64,000 bases of DNA from Fodinibius salipaludis (GTDB lineage Bacteria; Bacteroidota; Rhodothermia; Balneolales; Balneolaceae): assembly GCF_002287075.1 (NCBI RefSeq), contig NZ_NSKE01000006.1, forward strand, positions 186,001 to 250,000. The letters are read 5' to 3'. Shown in pieces: positions 26,295-36,233 of this stretch (position 1 is its first letter; each line of letters opens with the position of its first letter). Under the pieces are notes generated by a model. That model worked only from the letters and a program-made list of their open reading frames with translations, ran no database searches and was not told where the DNA came from. A program made the position numbers and the translations under genes.

Positions 26295-29243
26295 TTAACT
26301 GTCATCACTTTTTACATCTTCGAGACTTCGGCGTTCCTCAACAACCTCATAGTTCTCGATAACGTCACCAACTTTAATATCATTATAATTTACAATACTG
26401 ATACCACATTCGTACCCACTCTTCACTTCTTTGACATCGTCTTTAAAGCGTTTCAGGGCATCAATTTCACCGTCGTAGATCACAACGCCGTCGCGTACCA
26501 CACGAACCGGATTATTGCGATTAATCTTACCGTCAGTAACATAACATCCGGCAATGGTTCCTACGCTGGAAACTTTGAATATTTCTCTTACTTCGGCATT
26601 ACCGTAAAGTCGCTCACTAATTTCGGGTGAAAGCATACCCTCCATCGCATCTTTAACTTCATCAACGGCATCATAAATAACGCTGAAGAGTCGAATGTCA
26701 ATTTCTTCCTCTTCGGCCACTTTACGTGCATTGGAAGTCGGGCGCACCTGGAAGCCAATGATAATTGCTTCGGATGCCGAGGCAAGCAATACATCGGATT
26801 CGGTAATGGCTCCGGCCCCGGTATGAATTACATTAACAGAAACCTCCTCGTTGCTTAGCTTCTGCAGCGCACCAGAAAGTGCTTCAATCGAGCCATCAAC
26901 ATCAGCTTTAATGATGAGGTTAAGATCTTCAATCTCACCAAGAGCGAGACGACGTGAAAGGTCATCAAGACTCATATGCTTAGATTGACGCAGTTCCTGC
27001 TCGCGTTTAATCTGTTGTCGCTGATTGGCAATCTCCTTAGCCTTCTTCTCATCATCAAGGGCAACAACCTTGTCACCGGCTTGTGGGATATCATCAAATC
27101 CGGTTAACTGTAGTGGAGTAGAAGGTCCTGCTGATTCAATTCGTTCTCCATGCTCATTTTCCATTGCACGAACCCGACCAAAACATGGTCCGGCTACAAA
27201 TGGATCGCCAACTTCAAGCGTACCATTTTGTACAAGAATATTTGAAACAATTCCTTTTCCTTTATCAACACGAGCTTCAAGAACAACTCCATCAGCATTT
27301 CTATTGGGGTTAGCTTTCAGCTCCATCAATTCAGCCTCAATAAGAACCTTATCCAATAGATCAGGTATTCCGTCTCCAGTCATAGCTGATACCTCTGCAA
27401 CCTGGTTCGTGCCGCCGTATTCTTCAACAAGCACATCGTGTTCAGCCAGCTGCTGCTTAATTTTATCCGGATCAGCTCCGGGCTTATCCATCTTGTTAAT
27501 TGCCACAATGATAGATACTCCAGCTGCTTTCGCGTGATTAATCGCCTCAATCGTCTGGGGCATCACCGCATCATCAGCAGCGACCACAAGAATTACGATA
27601 TCCGTGGCCTGTGCACCTCGAGAACGCATAGCAGTAAAGGCTTCGTGACCCGGTGTATCAAGGAACGTAATGGGGCGTCCATCGTCGGTTGTTACTTCAT
27701 AAGCACCAACGTGCTGTGTAATACCACCGGCCTCACCTTCGGCAACCTGCGACTTGCGAATATAATCAAGCAAAGAGGTTTTACCGTGATCAACGTGACC
27801 CATTACCGTAATAATAGGAGCACGAGGTTCAAGATCTTCGGGATCATCTTCTTCTAATTCAATTTCTTCAATTGCATCATCGGCGTCGACAAATTCAACC
27901 TCATAACCGTATTCCTCAGCAACAAGCTCAATCGTGCTGGCATCCAATCGCTGATTGATCGACACCATCATGCCAAGATCCATGCAGGTCGTAATCACAT
28001 CATTGGATTTTACGTCCATCAGCTCAGCTAAATCACTGACCGTGATAAACTCAGTAGCTTCAATAACCTGATCTTCAAGCTCCTCGAGCTCCTGCTGTAA
28101 CTGTTCTTCTTCCTCGCGTTCCTCTTTACGCTGGCGACGGCGCTTCTGACGTTTACTACCAACCGTTTCGGACGACTGCATTTTTCGCAGCGTCTCTTTC
28201 ATTTTCTGTTCTACATCTTCCTCATCAACACGGCTTCCACGCTTACGACGCTTCTTCTTACCTTTCTTTTTACTTTTCTTCTTATTGCGTTTGCCAGACT
28301 TTTTATTTGAATCGTCATCATCTTCCTGACGATCTTTTTTGCGCTTACGCTTTTTACGACGCTTGGGCTTACTGTCATCAATCTTAACTTTACCGACGAC
28401 CTTCGTTCCTTTTAATCGTCCGGCATGCCCCCGAATTACACCACGCTCCTCTTCATCGTCATCTTCTTCGTCGTCCTCATCCTCTTCCTCATCTTCAGTA
28501 TCTTCATCCTCGTCCTGATCTTCTATCTCTTCATCTTCTTCAGTCTCTTCTTCTTTGTCCCCCTCTTCATCATCAAAATCTTCATCTTCGGGCTCCTCTT
28601 CTGAAGTATCTTCTTCGTCTTCAATATCTTCATCAGACTCAGCTACTTCTTCAACCTGCTCTTCTTCTGTATCTGATTCTTCAACTTCTTCTGTTTTAGT
28701 CTTCGAAGCCTCTGGCGCAGGAGATCCTTCATCGACCTGATCTTCCTCCTCGGAATCATCTTCTTCAACCTCAGCATCAACTTTTACATCTTCTTCCTCA
28801 TCAGCCTCTTCTTCAGCCTGGTCTTCTTCTTCAGATTCTGATGCTTCAACTTTTTCAGGTTCTTCCTCAGTTTCCTCTTCTTGAGGAGGCTCTTCGTCCT
28901 TAGGTTTGATTCCTTCTATTTCTTCCTCTTCCTGAGGCTCAATTGGCAAGTCGTCATCTTCAAGGGGTTCCAGATAGTCCTCAACAGAAATACTTTGATT
29001 GCGACTGGCACGAATTTGATTTCGACGATTCTCATACTCCTCTTTCGCCTTCTCGTGCTCCTTACTTTTCGCTTTGTCAACACCATAAACCTCTTCCAGC
29101 GCCTCGTACATTTCGGGCGTTATCTTGGAATTTGGTTTATTGTCAACATCAAAGCCCTCATCTGATAACGAGTCTACTATAGAGGTGGTAGAGACATTAA
29201 ATTCAGATGCTACTTTGAATAATCTTCTTGTCTTCTTGGACAT
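26295..29243 (-). CDS. infB: Translation initiation factor IF-2 with long acidic N-region
   Basis: GTPase that brings initiator tRNA to the 30S subunit. The 982-residue protein starts with an IF2_N-like motif ([22 protein letters not shown]). A very acidic low-complexity stretch follows at about residues 85-270, then a Lys/Arg-rich block at about 290-345. A second IF2_N domain, the G domain ([15 protein letters not shown], then DTPGHEAF and NKMDKP) and domains II-IV complete it. The core is normal. The acidic-basic N-terminal extension is the variable part of the family but is unusually polar here. Confidence 0.97.
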   Translation of the reverse strand: MSKKTRRLFKVASEFNVSTTSIVDSLSDEGFDVDNKPNSKITPEMYEALEEVYGVDKAKSKEHEKAKEEYENRRNQIRASRNQSISVEDYLEPLEDDDLPIEPQEEEEIEGIKPKDEEPPQEEETEEEPEKVEASESEEEDQAEEEADEEEDVKVDAEVEEDDSEEEDQVDEGSPAPEASKTKTEEVEESDTEEEQVEEVAESDEDIEDEEDTSEEEPEDEDFDDEEGDKEEETEEDEEIEDQDEDEDTEDEEEDEDDEEDDDEEERGVIRGHAGRLKGTKVVGKVKIDDSKPKRRKKRKRKKDRQEDDDDSNKKSGKRNKKKSKKKGKKKRRKRGSRVDEEDVEQKMKETLRKMQSSETVGSKRQKRRRQRKEEREEEEQLQQELEELEDQVIEATEFITVSDLAELMDVKSNDVITTCMDLGMMVSINQRLDASTIELVAEEYGYEVEFVDADDAIEEIELEEDDPEDLEPRAPIITVMGHVDHGKTSLLDYIRKSQVAEGEAGGITQHVGAYEVTTDDGRPITFLDTPGHEAFTAMRSRGAQATDIVILVVAADDAVMPQTIEAINHAKAAGVSIIVAINKMDKPGADPDKIKQQLAEHDVLVEEYGGTNQVAEVSAMTGDGIPDLLDKVLIEAELMELKANPNRNADGVVLEARVDKGKGIVSNILVQNGTLEVGDPFVAGPCFGRVRAMENEHGERIESAGPSTPLQLTGFDDIPQAGDKVVALDDEKKAKEIANQRQQIKREQELRQSKHMSLDDLSRRLALGEIEDLNLIIKADVDGSIEALSGALQKLSNEEVSVNVIHTGAGAITESDVLLASASEAIIIGFQVRPTSNARKVAEEEEIDIRLFSVIYDAVDEVKDAMEGMLSPEISERLYGNAEVREIFKVSSVGTIAGCYVTDGKINRNNPVRVVRDGVVIYDGEIDALKRFKDDVKEVKSGYECGISIVNYNDIKVGDVIENYEVVEERRSLEDVKSDDS

Positions 29244-29344
29244 ATATATTTGTTTCTGAAAAAGTACGTTCGTTATTATCTGTTACACTAATCGGGAACC
29301 CTGTAGTATAAGGTAAAACAGGATTCTTGGAAATGTAAGTTCAA

Positions 29345-30598
29345 TTATTCTTCATCTTCGAATTCATACGCAATAATATCGATGATGCGCTCGGCTTCAT
29401 CTTCGGTAATCTTACCTTCCGTCCGCCGAACAATTTCTTCCTCATCCAACTCTAATACTTGTCTTGCCGTATCACAACCAATCTCGTGGAGCGTTTCAAT
29501 AACTTCGGGACCAAAATCGATTTCAAACTCTCCGAGATCGATATCGTCCTCTTCTTCCACTTCGCGATACACATCAATCTCACAATTGGTAAGTTTTGAA
29601 GCCAGTCGAATATTCACACCGCCTTTACCGATAGCTTTTGAAACTTCATCCGCCGGTACCAAAACTTTTGCATGTTCACCGTCATCACTCAATTCAACGC
29701 TTAACACTTTCGCCGGCTGCAGTGCTCGCTTAATAAACTCATGCTTGTCATCGGTGTAATTGATGACATCAATATTTTCGTTCTGGAGCTCACGCACAAT
29801 AGCATGAATTCGAACTCCTTTCATACCCACACATGCACCAACAGGATCAACACGCTCATCGTGCGAAACCACAGCTACTTTTGATCGGTCACCGGGTTCA
29901 CGAGCAATGCGTTCCAAATCAATAATTCCATCAAAAACCTCGGGAATTTCATTTTCGAACAACCGCTCTAAAAATAGTGGCGAAGTTCGGGAAATAATGA
30001 CCGAGGGATTTCCATGATAACGTTTAACCTCTTTTACAACAGCACGGATGGTATCCCCTTTGTGATAACGATCTTTATAGATCTGTTCATCTTTGGGAAG
30101 AGTAAGTTCTACGCCATTGTGATTCACCAACATTTCATGGTTTCGAATCTGGTAGACATCTCCCAGAACTATTTCTCCTACACGATCAGAATACTCTTCA
30201 AACACATTATCCTTTTCGATCTCACGGATGCGTTGAGCCAGTTGCTGTCGGGCCATCATTACTGCGCGCCGTCCGAAATCGCGAATGTCAAGCTCCTGAG
30301 CGTATTCATCATACAACTCAAGATCGGGATCTTGTTTCTGGGCTTCCTCCAGCGTAATCTCCTGTACTTCATCTGTAAGTTCTTCTTCAGGTACCACTTC
30401 ACGGATATGGAGAATCTGAACTTCGCCGCGATCGGCATTCAAAATAACTTCAAAAGCTTCATCAGAACCATACTTCTTGCGAATCATGGTTCGAAAAACA
30501 TCTTCAAGGATTGAAAGAAGAAGATCCTTATCAATATCTTTGTCTTTGGCAATCTCAGCAAAAGATTGAATAATCTGTTTTGAAATATCGTTTGACAT
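29345..30598 (-). CDS. nusA: Transcription termination/antitermination factor NusA
   Basis: RNA-polymerase-binding elongation factor. The 417-residue protein has the N-terminal polymerase-binding domain, an S1 domain (GEIVLGDVYQIRNHEMLV, near 140), and KH1/KH2 (VGACVGMKGVRIHAIVREL and VLVPADEVSKAIGKGGVNIRLASKL). A short helix-hairpin C-terminus carries EEEIVRRTEGKITEDEAERI. It lies between rimP and infB. NusA acting on the hairpin in the rimP leader would be self-regulating, which is inference. Confidence 0.97.
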   Translation of the reverse strand: MSNDISKQIIQSFAEIAKDKDIDKDLLLSILEDVFRTMIRKKYGSDEAFEVILNADRGEVQILHIREVVPEEELTDEVQEITLEEAQKQDPDLELYDEYAQELDIRDFGRRAVMMARQQLAQRIREIEKDNVFEEYSDRVGEIVLGDVYQIRNHEMLVNHNGVELTLPKDEQIYKDRYHKGDTIRAVVKEVKRYHGNPSVIISRTSPLFLERLFENEIPEVFDGIIDLERIAREPGDRSKVAVVSHDERVDPVGACVGMKGVRIHAIVRELQNENIDVINYTDDKHEFIKRALQPAKVLSVELSDDGEHAKVLVPADEVSKAIGKGGVNIRLASKLTNCEIDVYREVEEEDDIDLGEFEIDFGPEVIETLHEIGCDTARQVLELDEEEIVRRTEGKITEDEAERIIDIIAYEFEDEE

Positions 30599-30622
30599 CA
30601 GTTAGCTCCTGTCTGCTTAAAA

Positions 30623-31087
30623 TTATTTAAATGAAGGAATTATTTTTGTTTCTACCAGGTCGTCAAATAAAATTTTCTTCGTTGACTCATCATCATCTAT
30701 ACCAACTATAACATGGTCATCGTCAACCTCTTTCAAAATACCTTCAACCTTGTTGTATTCACCGTCTTTTTTAAACTTAAACTTTGCTTTACGTCCTACA
30801 TTTTTAGGATATTGACGACGATCAACCAGCGGCCGACTTAATCCCGGTGATGAAACATTAATGCGATATCTGCCAGAAAATACATCGTGTGCGTCCATCA
30901 AAAAACTGAGCTCATTACTCACTTCCGCACATTCGTCCATGTTCACACCGCGATCTTCGGCATCTATCGACACCCAAACTTCGGGTGTATCTCCGCCTTT
31001 GATCTCAACATCAACAAGAAAGAAATCAGTTGTTGATAAAACTGATTCTGCAAGTTCTGAAATCCTATTTGTAACTTCGTTTTGCAC
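30623..31087 (-). CDS. rimP: Ribosome maturation factor RimP
   Basis: 30S assembly factor, first gene of the translation operon. The GTG at 31087 is chosen as start and gives about 154 residues, normal for RimP (blocks FFLVDVEIKGGDTPEVWVSID and YRINVSSPGLSRPLVDRRQYPKNVGRK). A longer frame back to 31180 would run through a transcription terminator hairpin and the promoter, so its extra 31 residues are almost certainly not translated. Confidence 0.93.
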   Translation of the reverse strand: MQNEVTNRISELAESVLSTTDFFLVDVEIKGGDTPEVWVSIDAEDRGVNMDECAEVSNELSFLMDAHDVFSGRYRINVSSPGLSRPLVDRRQYPKNVGRKAKFKFKKDGEYNKVEGILKEVDDDHVIVGIDDDESTKKILFDDLVETKIIPSFK

Positions 31088-31108
31088 GATTTTCTTAATT
31101 TTAGGTAC

Positions 31109-31142
31109 AAAAAAAAGTGAGGACCTCTCGGCGCTCACTTTT
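31109..31142 (-). terminator. Intrinsic terminator/attenuator in the rimP operon leader
   Basis: Minus strand AAAAGTGAG (31134-31142) pairs with CTCACTTTT (31113-31121), nine bases, around a 12-base loop that can add CC/GG pairs. A run of eight T residues follows (31109-31116). The hairpin starts just after the predicted transcription start and lies 22 bases before the rimP GTG. No minus-strand gene lies upstream, so it can only act on the rimP-nusA-infB transcript itself. Confidence 0.85.
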
Positions 31143-31149
31143 AACCAAA

Positions 31150-31180
31150 CAAAGATACCGTTAATACGTCTAAAAAACAA
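31150..31180 (-). promoter_or_regulatory. Promoter of the rimP-nusA-infB operon, TTG-N20-TATCTTTG
   Basis: Minus strand TATCTTTG (31150-31157) is a perfect TAnnTTTG -7 box with TTG (31178-31180) exactly 20 bases upstream. Transcription should start near 31143-31145, immediately before the terminator hairpin. Confidence 0.75.
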
Positions 31181-31305
31181 CTAGCCTGGGAACTCTTTTC
31201 CCATCATTTCATCTATTGCAAAGTAACCGTTAACTTTTTTCTAACGCATTGATCAAACTTTACTATACTTATAACCACAAATAATTACAGCAAATTTTTA
31301 CTGAA

Positions 31306-31788
31306 ATGAGAATCATATTTACACTGATAACCGTTCTGTCTTTATCCCTTATATTTTCCAGCTGTTCGGAACAAGAAAAAACAGAGGACAACAGCCAAAA
31401 TAAGGGGCGCACACTTACTTATGGAAAATCGGTTTCCTTTTTAGATACCAAGGCAGATACCCTGACAACCATTGAGGTTGCAATAGCAGATAGCGATAAA
31501 GAACGCAATCAAGGCTTAATGGATGTTCGAGACCTCCCCTCGGATAAAGGGATGCTATTTATTTTTGATGAAAACCAACCCCGTAGTTTCTGGATGGCTA
31601 ACACTCCCCTTTCGTTAGATATTATGTTTGTAAATGCAGACTTTGAAATTGTACGCATCCATCAAAATGCCGAACCGTTTTCAGAAAAAAGTTTTGAGTC
31701 CGAAGAGCCTGCAAAATATGTTATAGAAACAAACGGCGGGTTTTCTGTTTCACATGACATTCAAGAAGGGACAAAAGTAAGCTTTTAA
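31306..31788 (+). CDS. DUF192 lipoprotein
   Basis: This 160-residue protein has a lipoprotein signal (hydrophobic residues 3-17, then FSSC). The DUF192 domain shows NQGLMDVRDLPSDKGMLFIFDENQPRSFWMANTPLSLDIMFVNAD and the C-terminal KYVIETNGGF. Family function is unknown. It is predicted to be anchored in the periplasm or outer membrane. It diverges from the rimP operon and converges on fbp, with a shared hairpin between the stops. Confidence 0.92.
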   Translation: MRIIFTLITVLSLSLIFSSCSEQEKTEDNSQNKGRTLTYGKSVSFLDTKADTLTTIEVAIADSDKERNQGLMDVRDLPSDKGMLFIFDENQPRSFWMANTPLSLDIMFVNADFEIVRIHQNAEPFSEKSFESEEPAKYVIETNGGFSVSHDIQEGTKVSF

Positions 31789-31824
31789 TATATAATCCCA
31801 GCAGTTGTTCCGGGATCATATATT
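31787..31824. terminator. Bidirectional hairpin between DUF192 and fbp genes
   Basis: AATATATAATCCC (31787-31799) pairs with GGGATCATATATT (31812-31824), thirteen positions with one mismatch, loop of 12. It is AT-flanked on both sides, placed between two convergent genes, and overlaps the DUF192 stop. Confidence 0.65.
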
Positions 31825-31844
31825 ATTTAAATCATTATATCAGC

Positions 31845-32876
31845 TTACGCTTTAATCGTTTCTTGCTTGTACTCATCAAGAAACTCTTTCACTTTCAAAA
31901 CATTCTCTTTTGATCCGATAAAAATGGGGGTCCTTTGATGGAGACTCTCAGGCTCAATTTCTAAAATTCGCCCGTTACAATCGATAGCCATTCCTCCCGC
32001 CTGCTCTATCACAAAACTTAACGGATTGCATTCATACATCAGCCGTAGTTTCCCATTCGGATATTGACTGCTGTTGGGATAGATAAAAATACCGCCCGTT
32101 ATCAAGGTTCGGTGTACATCGGCCACCATCGATCCAATATATCGCGCTTTGTAAGGCCTACTCGTCTCTGAATCCTCAACCTGACAATACTTTATATACT
32201 GTTTGAGTCCCTCTTCCCAAGAATGATAACTACCCTCATTCACACTATATATAGTACCATAATCAGGAATTTTTACGTCATCATCTGACAAAATAAACTC
32301 ACCGATACTGGGATCGAGTGTAAACACCGAAACTCCTAATCCAGTTGTATATGCCATCAATGTGCTTGATCCATACAATACATAACCCGCCGCCACCTGC
32401 TGTACTCCGGATTGCAAAGCATCTTCCTCACTCAGTTTATTGGTATCAGGATTCTTCCGCATATAAATGGAAAAAATACTTCCTATCGAAACATTCACAT
32501 CGATATTTGAAGATCCATCCAGAGGATCCAGATAAACAATATATTTCCCCCCGTCATTATCGAGCTCAACAATCCCGTCATTTTCTTCGGAGATAACCAT
32601 ACAGGTAATTTCCGATCGGTTTAACGCCGAAATAAGTTGCTTGTCAGCAAACATGTCCAGCTTTTTTACCGTTTCACCATGAATATTAGTCGATCCTTCC
32701 TCTCCCAATATATTTGTAATTCCTGCCTTATTAACCTCTCTTGATATTATTTTCGCTGCAAGGCCAATGTCGCGCAGGAGTTGAGATAGTTCTCCCGTAG
32801 CTCCCGGAAATTTATTCTGTGCTTGAATAATATATTCTTCCAGGGTAATGACACGATTTGTTTTTCGGTCTACCAT
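31845..32876 (-). CDS. fbp: Fructose-1,6-bisphosphatase class I
   Basis: Gluconeogenic hydrolysis of fructose-1,6-bisphosphate. The 343-residue protein carries metal-binding Glu97/98 in VISEEND and Asp117/Asp120 in YLDPLDGSSNID. The C-terminal RLMYECNPLSFVIEQAGG block is also a class I signature. It lies 35 bases after coaE on the same strand, possibly as the last gene of prfB-coaE-fbp. Confidence 0.97.
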   Translation of the reverse strand: MVDRKTNRVITLEEYIIQAQNKFPGATGELSQLLRDIGLAAKIISREVNKAGITNILGEEGSTNIHGETVKKLDMFADKQLISALNRSEITCMVISEENDGIVELDNDGGKYIVYLDPLDGSSNIDVNVSIGSIFSIYMRKNPDTNKLSEEDALQSGVQQVAAGYVLYGSSTLMAYTTGLGVSVFTLDPSIGEFILSDDDVKIPDYGTIYSVNEGSYHSWEEGLKQYIKYCQVEDSETSRPYKARYIGSMVADVHRTLITGGIFIYPNSSQYPNGKLRLMYECNPLSFVIEQAGGMAIDCNGRILEIEPESLHQRTPIFIGSKENVLKVKEFLDEYKQETIKA

Positions 32877-32911
32877 TCCTTCCCTCTTTTGCTGATCATT
32901 ATTTATGATTT

Positions 32912-33514
32912 TTATGCTTCACGCTCAGTTAAAAAACTCTGGTATACAATTTCGGCTTTCTTTTCCAGTTCCTCAAGTGTTCCATTGTTACGGATAACAT
33001 AGTCCACCCGCTCAGTCGATTTCTCGAAGTTTCGCTGTTTTTTTATTCGCTGTTTTATTTCTACCTCAGAGCTGTTATCCCGCTGTTTTACACGCTCAAT
33101 TCGATGATCTTCATCAGCTAATACCAGCACAGTATAGTCCAGCGAACCAGGCTCTAAATTTTCCAGCAACAAAGCGGCTTCATAGACAAAAACTTCGTAT
33201 CCCTGTGCTTCAGCTTCCTCCATCTTTTGGGAAGCAGCTGCCGGTAATTTCGGATGAACAATAGCATTCAATTCTTGAACACGTCCTTTTTCAAACGCTT
33301 CATTCGCCAAATGTTCGGTATTCAATTCTCCATCGTCCAAAAAAGATTCTGATCCAAAACGATCGACTAACTGCTGCTTTACTTCGGCATTGGTTACCAT
33401 CACCTGTTTGGCAAGGTCATCGGCATTGAGAACATAAGCACCCAGCTGTGCCCATATATCACATACAGTTGACTTCCCACTGCCAATACCTCCGGTAACG
33501 CCTACAGTAATCAT
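32912..33514 (-). CDS. coaE: Dephospho-CoA kinase
   Basis: Last step of coenzyme A synthesis. The 200-residue P-loop kinase has GGIGSGKST (residues 8-16) and the family blocks GAYVLNADDLAKQVM and YEVFVYEAALLLE. Its start codon touches the end of prfB at 33514, so the two are translationally adjacent. Confidence 0.96.
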   Translation of the reverse strand: MITVGVTGGIGSGKSTVCDIWAQLGAYVLNADDLAKQVMVTNAEVKQQLVDRFGSESFLDDGELNTEHLANEAFEKGRVQELNAIVHPKLPAAASQKMEEAEAQGYEVFVYEAALLLENLEPGSLDYTVLVLADEDHRIERVKQRDNSSEVEIKQRIKKQRNFEKSTERVDYVIRNNGTLEELEKKAEIVYQSFLTEREA

Positions 33515-34648
33515 TATTCCGTTTTATCCGATGCCGAAATAGAGAGCAGATACTCGTTAATAAACTCATCGAGCTCGCCATCCATTACTGCATCAGTATT
33601 AGAAGTTTCGTGATCGGTACGATGATCCTTTACCATATTGTAGGGATGAAATACATACGAACGTATCTGCGATCCCCACTCAATATCCTTTTTTGAATTT
33701 TCGAGTTTCTCCTTTTTACGCTCTTTAATCTGCTTTTCAAGTTCGTAAATTTTCGATTTCAGCAACGTCATTGCTTTTTCGCGATTCTGTTTCTGGGATC
33801 GCTCCTGCTGACATTCTGCAACTACACGCTGCTCAGTTCCATCAGAAAGTTCTCCTTCCCAAATAAGTCGAACAGCGGTTTCTGTTTTATTCACATGCTG
33901 ACCACCCGCGCCGCTGGCACGAAAGCGCTGCAATTCAACTTTACTTTCATCAATATCAACCTCAATAGTATCATCCACTAAAGGAGACACAAACATTGAA
34001 CAAAATGAGGTGTGTCGACGAGAATTACTATCAAAGGGAGAGATACGAACCAGCCGATGGACCCCACTTTCAGCTTTTAAAAACCCATAAGCGAACTCTC
34101 CTTCAACTTGTATCGTGGCACTTTTTAATCCCGCGACATCACCCTGCTGATATTCCAATACAGAAATATCATAATCGTGTTTCTTTGCCCACCGGGTATA
34201 CATGCGATACAACATTTCGGCCCAATCCTGGCTCTCCGTACCGCCGGCTCCCGGATTAAAGGTGAGTACGGCGTCACGATGATCATCATCACCACGCAAC
34301 ATGTTTCGCAGTTCGAGTTCTTCAATACCTTTTTCCAGCTTTTTGACCTCTTGCTGCAGCTCATCGCCTATATCTTCACCCTCATCCAAAAATTCCTGAT
34401 AGACCTTGATACTCTCGCGCAGCTCATCCAGACGATCCCAACTTTTAACCATACTCTTCTCATGGTCCAGCTTCTTCATAATCCGACGGGCTTCATCGGG
34501 ATCATTCCAAAAATTAGGATTCTGTGTCTGCTCTTGCAGTTCTATGATATTTACTTTTCGCTGATCATAGTCAAAGATACCCCCTGAGCGCATCTACGCG
34601 CTCAAATAATTCAGCCAGATGATCCGAATTAATCGTTGTTGTATTCAC
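33514..34648 (-). CDS. prfB: Peptide chain release factor 2, +1 programmed frameshift
   Basis: Reads UAA/UGA stop codons and releases the peptide. The gene begins at GTG 34648 with 25 codons ending ALRGYL, then an in-frame TGA at 34571-34573. Skipping the T at 34573 continues in the second frame (DYDQRK...) to 33514, giving about 377 residues: join of 34648-34574 and 34572-33514. The site is AGGGGGTATCTTTGAC, with internal Shine-Dalgarno and CTT TGA C. Tripeptide SPF (about 203-205) and GGQ (about 248-250) confirm RF2. RF2 itself controls the shift. Confidence 0.95.
34570..34586 (-). promoter_or_regulatory. RF2 +1 frameshift signal
   Basis: AGGGGG (Shine-Dalgarno-like) is followed by TAT CTT TGA C. 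The spacing between the purine block and the CTT slip codon and the C after the stop codon are those of the known prfB recoding site. Confidence 0.93.
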
Positions 34649-34689
34649 AATAATCCTTTTTTACGTCCAAATTTAAAGTTTTACTATAA

Positions 34690-34920
34690 TTACTTTCGTC
34701 CCAATTTACTCAGGATATATCCTAAAGCAATACCGCCTACAAAACCAATAAGCACCCCTTCTTCGGGATGGGATCGAACATAACGCCGGGCCTCACGATA
34801 ATCTCTGTTTATCTCGTCTTCAAGCTCTGCTCGCTCTTTCTTCAATCGATCAATCAATTTTTCGTAGCCTTTAATTTTTTCGCGTTTATTCTCTTCCGAT
34901 TTCTCTTTGTTATCAGCCAT
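34690..34920 (-). CDS. Small membrane-anchored coiled-coil protein, DUF883/YtxH-like
   Basis: Starting at the ATG at 34920 (MADNKEK), the protein has 76 residues: a Lys/Glu-rich coiled coil (about 5-45), then YVRSHPEEGVLIGFVGGIALGYILSKLGRK, a single Gly-rich C-terminal membrane helix. The 'VRxxPxxxxxIGxxxGxxxG' pattern is that of ElaB/YqjD/DUF883 proteins, some of which tether ribosomes to the membrane. YtxH is an alternative family. An earlier in-frame Met at 34950 adds ten residues and is less likely. Confidence 0.7.
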   Translation of the reverse strand: MADNKEKSEENKREKIKGYEKLIDRLKKERAELEDEINRDYREARRYVRSHPEEGVLIGFVGGIALGYILSKLGRK

Positions 34921-35066
34921 AATTGTGATCTTTATTATAAGTTTACTCAAAGATACAAATTCTGCATCGAATCACATTTTTAAATTGTATTTTCTAAATC
35001 TACCTAAAACTCATTACATAGTGATTCATACAATTTACATATGGAACTTATAGTTTTAGTAATTCC

Positions 35067-36233
35067 ATGAAATCCATAACTAACATTGTACAAGAGCTAC
35101 AGCGCCGTTTTTTCGATACCGTAACCTCCGATAACCTGGTGTATAATACCTGCTGGGAAGATCCCCGGATCGATCGAGCACTGTTAGATCTCAATTCCAA
35201 GAGCAGAGTACTTATGTTGACCAGTGCCGGTGATAACGCGTTGGATTATCTGCTTGATGATGTTCAACATATACAATGTGTTGATATTAATCCTACTCAA
35301 AATGCGTTATTGGAACTTAAAAAAGCTCTTTTCAAGAATGGCAACTATACTCTTTTGTGGAACTTTTTTGGGGAAGGACAAAAAGCCGGAGCTAAACTCA
35401 TCTATCATCAACAATTAAGGTCATTATTATCAAAACAGGCACAGCAATTCTGGGATAACCATATCCAAAACTTTAGCCCCAAGTCAAATAGTGACAGCTT
35501 TTATTTTAGCGGTACCTCAGGAAAAATTGCTCGTACTGTCTATAACCAAATTCAGCGGAAAAGGTTAACATTAGCTGTTGAAAACCTTTTGTCGTCCAAC
35601 AGTTTAGAAGAACAAGCATATTATTTTCGCGAAATTGAGCCACAGCTCTGGAATCCCTTTTCAGAATGGCTTATTGGTCGCCACGCTACCATGACTATGC
35701 TTGGCGTCCCGGCCAGTCAACGCAAGATGATTGAACAGCAATACGAAGATGGTCTGCCGGAATTTATTCGCCAATCTCTGCGACAAGTATTCACAGAACT
35801 TCCCATCGGGGAGAACTATTTTTGGCGGGTTTATCTTACGGGACACTATGCCCCGGACTGCTGTCCCAACTATTTGCTTGAAAAACACTTCAGGGCTTTA
35901 CAAAAACGTATCCACCGGATTGAAACACATACCTCTTCCCTGCTGCATGCCCTGCAAAAAAGCAACGAAACCTACTCTCATTTTGTGTTGTTGGATCATC
36001 AGGACTGGATGGCATTTACACAACCTGATCAACTTGCCAACCAATGGAGACTAATATTAGACCACGCCCAAAATGGCGCCCGTATCTTATTTCGATCGGC
36101 CAGACCTGAGCCTGACTTCCTGCCAGATTTCGTCTTTGGTAAGGTTAGCTTCCATCCAGACCTAACAGAACCTCTGCACAAAAAAGATCGTGTGGGAACC
36201 TACGAATCAACACATCTTGCTACCGTATTATGA
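35067..36233 (+). CDS. btaA: BtaA-like 3-amino-3-carboxypropyl transferase (DUF3419)
   Basis: Predicted to transfer the 3-amino-3-carboxypropyl group of S-adenosylmethionine to diacylglycerol, first step of betaine lipid (DGTS) synthesis at the membrane. The 388-residue protein matches DUF3419: NLVYNTCWEDPRIDRALLDL (23-42), SAGDNALDYLLDDVQHIQCVDINPTQNALLELK with the SAM-binding pattern, and a conserved C-terminal RSARPEP segment. The downstream methyltransferase overlaps its stop by four bases (ATGA), the order expected for btaA-btaB. Activity is inferred from family and context. Confidence 0.87.
   Translation: MKSITNIVQELQRRFFDTVTSDNLVYNTCWEDPRIDRALLDLNSKSRVLMLTSAGDNALDYLLDDVQHIQCVDINPTQNALLELKKALFKNGNYTLLWNFFGEGQKAGAKLIYHQQLRSLLSKQAQQFWDNHIQNFSPKSNSDSFYFSGTSGKIARTVYNQIQRKRLTLAVENLLSSNSLEEQAYYFREIEPQLWNPFSEWLIGRHATMTMLGVPASQRKMIEQQYEDGLPEFIRQSLRQVFTELPIGENYFWRVYLTGHYAPDCCPNYLLEKHFRALQKRIHRIETHTSSLLHALQKSNETYSHFVLLDHQDWMAFTQPDQLANQWRLILDHAQNGARILFRSARPEPDFLPDFVFGKVSFHPDLTEPLHKKDRVGTYESTHLATVL

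Noticed and set aside
31088-31180. An N-terminal extension of RimP by 31 residues
   Set aside because: It would be encoded through the operon promoter and the terminator hairpin; the GTG at 31087 gives the normal RimP length.
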